Source of the DNA: Oscillospiraceae bacterium
Lineage (GTDB): Bacteria; Bacillota_A; Clostridia; Oscillospirales; JAAYXM01
Direction of reading: 5' to 3'
Length of the DNA stretch: 13,887 bases
NCBI GenBank assembly: GCA_017408185.1
Contig: JAFQVE010000601.1
Coordinates: 1 to 13,887, forward strand
Shown here: positions 8,671 through 13,887 of the stretch, piece by piece
Layout: each line of letters opens with the position of its first letter
How positions within the stretch are numbered: position 1 is the stretch's first letter
Made by a program: the position numbers and the translations under genes
The notes under the pieces: generated by a model
Told to the model about the DNA's origin: nothing
Databases searched by the model: none
Seen by the model: the letters and a program-made list of their open reading frames with translations, nothing else

Positions 8671-11178
8671 TTATTGGGCATCCACCGAATCAGAGTAGTA
8701 GATATTGCCTGACGCATCTATAACATATGCTTTTGCACTGCTGTTTTTAATGTCGTTATAGAGCGTAAACTGACTTCCGTCCGTTGACATTGAGTATCTG
8801 TTTCCGGCAATTTCAATGCCCTTTTCCTTAGCTGCGCCAAAACCGATAAACTCTGCCATGAGCTGGTTTCCGCCTATGCCCTTGAGAAGAGCCTTTCTGA
8901 AGCTGTTCTTTATGGCTGCGGTCGGTTCATACTTTTTATATACTGCAACAAGGTCACAGGTCTCATATGCAAAAAACTCATACGTTTTATCAAAGCTTAC
9001 GATTTCTCCGTCCTTCATCCAGTAGTTGAAGGTGTTGTAGCCGTTGCCGTCATAGCGTGCATATGCCGTTGCGGTTACCTTTTTGCCGTATGCGACGTCT
9101 TTAATTTTATCAAACTCAACAGCCTCGGCATTTCCGTTCTGCTGCTTCAATGTAATTGTATACTTATCAGCCGGCGTTTCGGGGTAGTATGCAACATAGA
9201 TGCCGTTGCCGCAGTCCTCCCACCTCTCAGCCTGACCGAAGCCCTGCATTGTCGGAAGCTCCGGAAGCTCTTCGCCGTTCATGGTAAGGTCAAGAAGCTG
9301 ACGGTTTGCGTTATAGAACTTCGGTGTTATATCACCGCTTGCGGAATATACTGCAATCAGCATGTTGTTGCCTATTGTCGGCTTGAACGTATATTCTTCG
9401 TCAGCGGAAACGAACTTGTTCTTTTCATTTATATTTGCCGCCTTTGCCCAGTAGAGGAACTTACCGCCTCCATATTCCGGTGCGGCAGTAAGCGTAGCCG
9501 TGCCGTCTGCGTTAAGCGAAACGTCTGCGTTTACAACCTTGGCTGTGCCGTTGATAACTGCCGCAAGCTGCTGTACCGTTACGCTTGTGCCTGCGGTTCC
9601 TGAGCTTTCTGTCGGATTACCCGTAACCGATGTAATTTCAGCCTTTTCTACCGCCGCCTGCTGTGCTGCTGTGTCAACAACCGGTGTAAGCTTTATGCCC
9701 GAGAGATAGAAAAGCTCATTTTTAGCAGTTCCGGTATATGCATCAGCCATATGGAAAACTATAAAATACTCTCCCGGCTCACTTGCCGTAACGGTTCCGA
9801 TATCGGTATAGGTTGCAGCAGTAACACCCTCCTGTGTCTTACAGCTCCACTTTCCTACTGTTGTAAAGTCCTTAAAAATTGTATTAAACTCACCTATCCA
9901 TGCCATGCCGGAAATTTCCTGTGCCGGAGCTTTTCCGAAGCTTACGGTAGGCTCTGCTCCGTTTTCCGCTTTATATCCGCATGCAGACATTTTATACGTG
10001 CCTCCAAACGGAACATTTACGCGGAGTGTAACCTGGCTTCTTGTCTGTGCATAAGGATCCCCGTAACGAACAGTCGCAAAATCTGCCATTATACCTGAGC
10101 CCTTCGTCATATTCCAGCTGTTTGAACCGTAAACAATTTTAATATTTTTGCCATGTGCCTCACTGTACACTTCCGGCACATTCGGATACTCAACAGAATA
10201 TGCATCGGTTGCATTAAGGTTCATAATGTCATACGGATCGCATGCCGCACCTGTTGAATCGAGAGCAAAGGTTTTCTTCCAATCTGCAAGGTCGAGATTG
10301 TCAAGAACTGCATCACTTCGTTTGCCCTGAGCCGTGTATGATGCCGGTACCGCCGGAAGCTTTGACATATTCAGAGCGGCAACGGTCGTTATGTAGTTGA
10401 GCTCCTCGGCTGTTGTTACCTCATTGAGTACAAAGCTTTTAAGGCGGAAGCCTGCATAGTTTGCATAGCTGTCATTTCTTCCGTCAAGCCAGTTCGGATC
10501 TGTTTCGTTGGGTATAATAATAAGGAAGTAGTTTGTGTTTGCCTTGAGTGTTTTTCTCTCAAAGTATACCGGTACCGGGTCTGTTCCCGTACCGTATGCA
10601 TCAAAGCTTCCGATACGGTCGTTTGAGCTTATCGATGCTTTAACAAGGTCATGGAGCTTCTCGCCCGTGGCATCCTCAGCGGAATAATACCAGTCGTCTG
10701 CGTTTTCGGGCTTTTCAATAAGATAAACCTCTGCCTCAACGCCCATTGTAAGCGGAACGTATGTAAGACTCGGTGTGTATGTGCCTGCTTTTCCTGCCTC
10801 AAGCTCAAGAACAAGGATTGAGGTCATGCCGTCTGCCGGTGCGCTGTCGTTTGAAAAGACCGGGCGCATTCCCTTATGCAGCCAGTTCCATGTAAGGTCA
10901 ATATTGTTGTGCGTGTTTAAGCTGTTGTGGCTCTTACGGTGTACAAAGCCCCAGCGGCTCGGTGAATCGGCTGTGTTTGTAGCCTCTATCGTGTGCTTAC
11001 CGCTCGTCAATTCTCTGTCCGCACCGACAGAGTCGTTGATGTTATGTGCCGAGCTGTTGAACACATATGTATAGCTTGTGCCCGGATGCAGGTCGGCATC
11101 CCCCTGAAAAGCAAATGCAGTCGGCAAAACCGAGACTGTCAAAGCAAGTGCAAGGATGATTGAAATAAATTTTTTCAT
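8671..11178 (-). CDS. Secreted 835-residue protein of unknown function with duplicated beta modules and InlB-type repeats
   Basis: The start at 11178 has GGAGG 7 bases upstream. Residues 1-23 form a clear signal peptide (MKKFIS, Leu/Ala-rich core, cleavage after AFA), so the protein is exported. Residues about 30-255 and 300-500 are diverged copies of the module seen twice in the giant lyase; the second ends YTDIGTVTASEPGEYFIVFH ... SGIKLTP. Residues about 505-610 and 672-748 each hold a pattern of aromatic-YW, a V-S-x4-Y/E-F segment and a closing AVY, like the divergent InlB B-repeat/bacterial repeat family. No catalytic motif, SLH, LPXTG or lipobox is visible, so it is either released or held by non-covalent binding. 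The C-terminus (to SVDAQ) is a short beta-rich tail. It lies 45 bases after the ceramidase-like gene and 88 before the lyase. A glycan-binding or adhesive role next to the lyase is inference. Confidence 0.9.
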   Translation of the reverse strand: MKKFISIILALALTVSVLPTAFAFQGDADLHPGTSYTYVFNSSAHNINDSVGADRELTSGKHTIEATNTADSPSRWGFVHRKSHNSLNTHNNIDLTWNWLHKGMRPVFSNDSAPADGMTSILVLELEAGKAGTYTPSLTYVPLTMGVEAEVYLIEKPENADDWYYSAEDATGEKLHDLVKASISSNDRIGSFDAYGTGTDPVPVYFERKTLKANTNYFLIIIPNETDPNWLDGRNDSYANYAGFRLKSFVLNEVTTAEELNYITTVAALNMSKLPAVPASYTAQGKRSDAVLDNLDLADWKKTFALDSTGAACDPYDIMNLNATDAYSVEYPNVPEVYSEAHGKNIKIVYGSNSWNMTKGSGIMADFATVRYGDPYAQTRSQVTLRVNVPFGGTYKMSACGYKAENGAEPTVSFGKAPAQEISGMAWIGEFNTIFKDFTTVGKWSCKTQEGVTAATYTDIGTVTASEPGEYFIVFHMADAYTGTAKNELFYLSGIKLTPVVDTAAQQAAVEKAEITSVTGNPTESSGTAGTSVTVQQLAAVINGTAKVVNADVSLNADGTATLTAAPEYGGGKFLYWAKAANINEKNKFVSADEEYTFKPTIGNNMLIAVYSASGDITPKFYNANRQLLDLTMNGEELPELPTMQGFGQAERWEDCGNGIYVAYYPETPADKYTITLKQQNGNAEAVEFDKIKDVAYGKKVTATAYARYDGNGYNTFNYWMKDGEIVSFDKTYEFFAYETCDLVAVYKKYEPTAAIKNSFRKALLKGIGGNQLMAEFIGFGAAKEKGIEIAGNRYSMSTDGSQFTLYNDIKNSSAKAYVIDASGNIYYSDSVDAQ
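9679..10281 (-). repeat. Uncharacterised secreted module, copy 2 in the 835-residue protein
   Basis: Residues about 300-500. VTLRVNVPFGGTYKMSACGY, an IGTV strand, GEYFIVFHMADA and SGIKLTP follow the same order as the LRLNVPSTGKYTLSI, GYIPVA, GDYFVVLYPDAK and RGIKLSP landmarks of the giant lyase. This is the best cross-gene match in the window. Confidence 0.5.
10414..11091 (-). repeat. Uncharacterised secreted module, copy 1 in the 835-residue protein (divergent)
   Basis: Residues about 30-255, directly after the signal peptide as in the lyase. It opens with a YTYVFN strand, then LVLELEAGKAGTYTPSLTYV, EVYLIEK, IGSFDAYG, ANTNYFLIIIPNE and a closing FRLKSFVL. The order agrees with the other copies but the residues are much more diverged, so membership is less certain. 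Confidence 0.4.
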
Positions 11179-11200
11179 GTTTTCTCCTCCAAAACTTTAT

Positions 11201-11220
11201 AATAAGCGTTTTCCAACGCA
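11201..11220 (-). other. Small GNRA-loop hairpin between the ceramidase-like and 835-residue genes
   Basis: On the minus strand GCGTT and AACGC (11219-11206) form a 5-bp stem closed by a GGAA loop, immediately after the stop codon of the ceramidase-like gene, followed by TTATTATAAAG rather than a U-run. It is too short and poorly followed to be a convincing terminator. It may mark mRNA processing or stability, or be chance. Confidence 0.3.
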
Positions 11221-11223
11221 GGT

Positions 11224-12660
11224 CTACTTGATTTTGTCTATCACAGCTTTTGCGGCGGCTTCGTAGATTTCAAGCCATTCATCACCGAGCATACACTCAA
11301 TGGTTTCATAACCGCCGTTGTTGTATATCTCCTTCGGTGCACCGTAATGCATATATCCGTTTGAATATCCCAGAACAAACGTTTTTTCATACGGTGATAG
11401 CGCCCTTATCCTGCGCCCCGTCTCAGACAGCGGCTCAACCGGAGTGGTAATCAGAACTGCATCTCCGAGTCTTATACCGACAACCTCACCGTCAACATCC
11501 GCATTGCCAAAGGATGCGTTGTAATCCTCATGCCATTTTAAGGTTTCGAGCGTTGTTGCCAGCTTTGAGAGCTTTTCCATCGTGAGTATATTGCTTAAAT
11601 ACTTTTCAATATTGATACGATTTATCTTATCCTGGTCACGAAGATGGCTCTTTCCCTCCGCATCCTCTTTTATGTACTCATAAGCATGACCGAGCGGATA
11701 GTCCGGACTTGTCAGATATTTCATGTAAAGCGGCAGAAAGCTCTTGAAGTCAAGCGGACAGTTGCCGAGATCTTCAAAAAGAGCCTCTCTTTCGGCGAGA
11801 ACCTTCTCACGCACTGCCGGAATATCCTTTCTTCTCGGCAGACTGAAGCGCTTTATGTATGATTTAATTTCAACCGTTTCCGTCTTTATCTCACGCATTG
11901 TATCGAGCACCGAAAGCCCAAGACGCTCTCCCCACACTTCGCAGTTCTTGGGCTTATCGTAGCTCTTATAGTCTATCTCTGTCACATCACCGCCGCAGCT
12001 CTGGAACATCATTGCCATAGCGCCCGTGTGCTTCTCTACAAGAGCTTCGGCTATTCCCGGGTAGTTTCCCGTAGGAAGATTGTTGGCATATCCCAAAAGC
12101 GGATGGCATCCGAATGTAAACATCACGCAAAGCGGACTTTTGTCCTCTCTGTCGAAACGGATAACGCCTACGGAATCATCGGCGTATGCTATCTCTTTAA
12201 TTTCATCGTCAGGCGGACAAGGATGTGCCTGTCTTATTGACCACGAGCTTCCGTCCTTTAATATCAGCGTTCTGTTTATAATAAAATCAGAATTTCTTCC
12301 CGTATCCGAGCCAACCGTTACAGGAACCATCTCGGCGGAGGCAGTTTTTATCCCCTCCACCACCTTATTCAGGACTGTTTCTTCATCCATTATCATCGGC
12401 AAAAAAGTGTGCGTATGCGTAACTCCGCATACAAATGTGTTTACCCCAAGCTTTACGGCTTCTTCCTTTACCTTACCGAAAAAACCGTCTGACAGCTCAC
12501 TTATGCCGCCGCCCATGCTGACATAGTCGAGAGACACAAATGCATATCGCTCTCCTTCGCTCTCAAGAACCAGTGTTTTTGCATACAGCGGGTCATTTAT
12601 CTTCTTTTTATCGGTGCTTATCTCAACTCGTGAAACACCGGCTAATATTTTTTCACTCAT
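11224..12660 (-). CDS. Cytoplasmic neutral/alkaline ceramidase-superfamily protein, substrate unknown
   Basis: 478 residues from ATG 12660. A GTG at 12693 extends the frame but has no ribosome-binding site, whereas AAGAGG lies 10 bases before ATG 12660. No signal peptide is present. Family landmarks in order: THTHT (H82, H84), GCHP (H186), GNYPG (198-202), QSCGGDV (220-226), VEP (E409) and a C-terminal stretch from LGYSNGYMHYG through NNGGYE (429-452, including Y446). These match the zinc-site layout of neutral ceramidases (two His, Glu, Tyr; the Glu-Tyr spacing of 37 equals that in the Pseudomonas enzyme as I recall it). After GGDV the family nucleophile Ser appears to be Thr227, so true ceramidase activity is doubtful. 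Relatives of this shorter type are common in glycan-degrading bacteria without known function. It is the first gene of the probable operon, divergent from the AraC regulator. A hydrolase or esterase acting on imported lyase products is a possibility, not shown. Confidence 0.85.
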   Translation of the reverse strand: MSEKILAGVSRVEISTDKKKINDPLYAKTLVLESEGERYAFVSLDYVSMGGGISELSDGFFGKVKEEAVKLGVNTFVCGVTHTHTFLPMIMDEETVLNKVVEGIKTASAEMVPVTVGSDTGRNSDFIINRTLILKDGSSWSIRQAHPCPPDDEIKEIAYADDSVGVIRFDREDKSPLCVMFTFGCHPLLGYANNLPTGNYPGIAEALVEKHTGAMAMMFQSCGGDVTEIDYKSYDKPKNCEVWGERLGLSVLDTMREIKTETVEIKSYIKRFSLPRRKDIPAVREKVLAEREALFEDLGNCPLDFKSFLPLYMKYLTSPDYPLGHAYEYIKEDAEGKSHLRDQDKINRINIEKYLSNILTMEKLSKLATTLETLKWHEDYNASFGNADVDGEVVGIRLGDAVLITTPVEPLSETGRRIRALSPYEKTFVLGYSNGYMHYGAPKEIYNNGGYETIECMLGDEWLEIYEAAAKAVIDKIK

Positions 12661-12731
12661 TATGTTATAACCTCTTTTGATACTATCGGACACTTATTAC
12701 ATTTTTATGATACCTTGTTTTTTTCTTTTTG

Positions 12732-12761
12732 TATTTAGAAAATATTCGCCATTGTTCTCAA
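12732..12761 (-). promoter_or_regulatory. Candidate sigma-A promoter of the three-gene operon
   Basis: On the minus strand TTGAGA (12761-12756) is followed, after 18 bases, by TAAATA (12737-12732). The -35 is good and the -10 is weak, as expected for a promoter needing an activator. The left arm of the 14-bp inverted repeat ends one base upstream of the -35, the place where AraC-type activators usually bind to contact polymerase. Confidence 0.4.
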
Positions 12762-12762
12762 C

Positions 12763-12806
12763 GAATAGCACAAAATGCGCCTGTGTTGTTGAATTTTGTG
12801 CTATTC
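12763..12806. promoter_or_regulatory. Perfect 14-bp inverted repeat, candidate operator of the AraC regulator
   Basis: GAATAGCACAAAAT (12763-12776) is repeated exactly in inverted orientation at 12793-12806, with a 16-base spacer. The centres of the two arms are 30 bp apart, close to three helical turns, so both arms face the same side of the DNA. The repeat lies between two divergent genes: the left arm abuts the -35 of the leftward promoter, and the right arm overlaps the -35 and spacer of the rightward promoter. This supports activation of the operon together with autoregulation. A transcribed hairpin is the alternative. Confidence 0.6.
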
Positions 12807-12817
12807 CAATATATACT
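12789..12817 (+). promoter_or_regulatory. Candidate sigma-A promoter of the AraC-family regulator gene
   Basis: TTGAAT (12789-12794), a 17-base spacer, then TATACT (12812-12817). Both boxes are good matches with ideal spacing. Transcription would begin near 12824, leaving a very short leader that starts at the ribosome-binding site. The right arm of the inverted repeat occupies the -35 edge and spacer, so a protein bound there would block this promoter. Confidence 0.55.
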
Positions 12818-12830
12818 AAAAACTGAGGTG

Positions 12831-13637
12831 ATGGGCTTGGATATACATGTTTTTTGGGTTGATGATCTTGTCGCAATGCCGGTTAATTCGCATACACACG
12901 ATTTCTATCAGCTTACCTACTGTAAAAAAAGCGGCGGCAAAATCCTCATCGGTGATACAAACTATGAGGCTCGTGAAGGCTTTGTTTATTTTGCTCCGCC
13001 GTTCACCGCCCATGCTATCGAAAATAACGACAGCATGCACATCCTCGAGGTTAAGTTTCTCGCCGGTGATGACATAAGCAATCAACTGATTCACCTTCCG
13101 CCGGTATTCAGTATTAACAATATGTCTTTTGCAAAAGAGCTCCTTTTCACCTGCGTGAAAGAAGGTATGAAAAATGATATTTATTATCAGGAATCCGTAA
13201 ACTATACCCTGCGCCTTTTCCTCATAGCAATGCTCAGATCCTTCACCAAGCCCTTATCGAGAAAAACGACAAGAAAAACCGTTTTTAAAATCCCCGAGCA
13301 TATCAGGGAAAGCAACGATATTATGATACTTAATCTGAAATATTATATGGAAGACCATCTGAGCGAAAATATATCTCTTGACGAATTGGCGGAAAGTGTC
13401 CACTTCAACAAAAGCTATTTTGTCAAGCGGTTCAAGATTCTTTTCGGCGAGCCGCCCATGAAATATCTCAACAATCTGCGGATAGAGCGTTCAAAACAGC
13501 TTTTAAAGCAAACCGAGCTTCCGATTGCCGTAATTGCCGCAAAAACAGGTTTCCCCAGCCCTCATTATTTCAGCAGATTATTCAGAGCACACGAAGGAAT
13601 CTCCCCAAAAGAATTCAGGTGTTCCGCTTTTAAGTAA
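12831..13637 (+). CDS. AraC/XylS-family transcriptional regulator with N-terminal cupin sensor
   Basis: 268 residues from ATG 12831. Residues about 10-80 form a cupin-type sugar-sensing barrel: NSHTHDFYQLTY (H21, H23), a G-x-x-Y-x-A-R-E-G-F turn at 41-51, then FAPPFTAH (H61). Residues about 162-265 form the double helix-turn-helix: ISLDELAESVHFNKSYFVKR (181-200) and the second helix pair from PIAVIAAKTGF through FSRLFRAHEG (231-256), ending SPKEFR as is typical. Length is usual for the family. The start is uncertain: GAGGTGAT (12825-12832), near-perfect to the 16S end, overlaps the ATG and is instead ideally placed (8 bases) for TTG 12837, which would give 266 residues. A TTG at 12729 reading further upstream passes through the inverted repeat and has no ribosome-binding site. 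It probably controls the divergent operon and itself through the inverted repeat. Confidence 0.9.
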   Translation: MGLDIHVFWVDDLVAMPVNSHTHDFYQLTYCKKSGGKILIGDTNYEAREGFVYFAPPFTAHAIENNDSMHILEVKFLAGDDISNQLIHLPPVFSINNMSFAKELLFTCVKEGMKNDIYYQESVNYTLRLFLIAMLRSFTKPLSRKTTRKTVFKIPEHIRESNDIMILNLKYYMEDHLSENISLDELAESVHFNKSYFVKRFKILFGEPPMKYLNNLRIERSKQLLKQTELPIAVIAAKTGFPSPHYFSRLFRAHEGISPKEFRCSAFK

Positions 13638-13747
13638 AAAACAATATCATTTTAACTGCACTCCCCACTATTTTCCTTACATAAAAATCCCTCGGATGTA
13701 AACAATAGTTTTATAACATCAAAACAAAAAAGGGGATTTATATAATT
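13638..13747. other. AT-rich gap between the AraC gene and spoVT
   Basis: No convincing terminator follows the AraC gene. GATGT (13695-13699) and ACATC (13716-13720) form a weak inverted repeat. GGATG at 13694-13698 and CATCAAA at 13717-13723, 18 bases apart, faintly resemble a forespore sigma promoter, but the implied start would fall on the ribosome-binding site, so I do not call it. Confidence 0.3.
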
Positions 13748-13887
13748 ATGAAAGCAACAGGAATTGTAAGAAGAATAGACGACCTCGGTCGTGTTGTTAT
13801 TCCAAAAGAAATCAGAAGAACTATGCGCATCCGCGAGGGCGACCCGCTGGAGATTTACACCGACAAGGACGGTGAGGTTATCTTCAA
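13748..13887 (+). CDS. spoVT: SpoVT, stage V sporulation regulator, AbrB-type DNA-binding N-terminus (3' end beyond window)
   Basis: The first 46 codons are present. The sequence MKATGIVRRIDDLGRVVIPK followed by EIRR, MRIREGDPLEIY and DGEV is the swapped-hairpin AbrB/SpoVT DNA-binding domain, and the wording is closest to SpoVT, which also has a C-terminal GAF domain not visible here. SpoVT modulates sigma-G-dependent genes in the forespore and affects spore germination. AGGGGA (13731-13736) lies 11 bases upstream. An AbrB paralogue cannot be fully excluded without the C-terminus. It appears unrelated to the glycan locus. Confidence 0.85.
   Translation, partial: MKATGIVRRIDDLGRVVIPKEIRRTMRIREGDPLEIYTDKDGEVIF

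Noticed and set aside
12080..12526. 148-codon plus-strand open frame
   Set aside because: Antisense to the ceramidase-like gene, covering its conserved His and GNYPG motifs; no independent support.
12661..12693. GTG 12693 as start of the ceramidase-like gene
   Set aside because: No ribosome-binding site precedes it, while AAGAGG precedes ATG 12660, whose product begins directly with the conserved N-terminal strand.
12816..13094. 92-codon minus-strand open frame opposite the AraC gene
   Set aside because: It overlaps the well-supported cupin domain and has no ribosome-binding site or family features.
1..13887. CRISPR array, tRNA/rRNA, insertion sequence, phage or defence system
   Set aside because: I found no regularly spaced direct repeats, no cloverleaf or rRNA sequence, no transposase or integrase, and no restriction or toxin-antitoxin genes; all large frames are explained by the five genes described.

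Overview
The window looks like the chromosome of an endospore-forming Bacillota, most likely a fibre- or glycan-degrading member of the Clostridia. Three things suggest this: the start of a spoVT-type sporulation regulator at the right edge, strong Gram-positive ribosome-binding sites (GGAGG-type), and a very large secreted protein with an S-layer-homology (SLH) domain. This architecture of SLH anchor, repeated Ig-like Big_2 domains and a catalytic polysaccharide lyase recalls gut pectin and glycan degraders such as Monoglobus, but the genus is only a guess.

Layout, right to left on the minus strand: (1) a cytoplasmic protein of the neutral/alkaline ceramidase superfamily (12660-11224); (2) a secreted 835-residue protein of unknown function (11178-8671); (3) a giant secreted heparinase II/III-like polysaccharide lyase (8582 to beyond position 1, at least 2860 residues, unbroken frame). 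The giant carries two N-terminal modules of unknown type, about six Ig-like domains, two carbohydrate-binding-like domains, a Cys4 motif, the lyase toroid and sandwich, a putative-Ig domain, a Gly-rich linker and an SLH domain cut by the window edge. The gaps are 45 and 88 bases, consistent with one operon, but the second gap contains a terminator-like hairpin that may set the ratio of the last gene.

On the plus strand, divergent from this operon, lies an AraC-family regulator with a cupin sensor domain (12831-13637). A perfect 14-bp inverted repeat sits between the two divergent promoters and is the best candidate operator. Then comes the 5' end of spoVT (13748 to edge), which is unrelated housekeeping/sporulation DNA and probably marks the boundary of the glycan locus.

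Working model (inference): the AraC protein senses a sugar, probably a breakdown product, and controls the three-gene operon. The giant lyase is held on the cell wall by SLH domains and cuts an acidic polysaccharide. The 835-residue protein shares its uncharacterised module with the lyase and is probably a secreted binding partner. The ceramidase-like enzyme acts inside the cell on an unknown product. The least described parts are the module found four times across the two secreted proteins and the pairing of a ceramidase-fold enzyme with a heparinase-like lyase.
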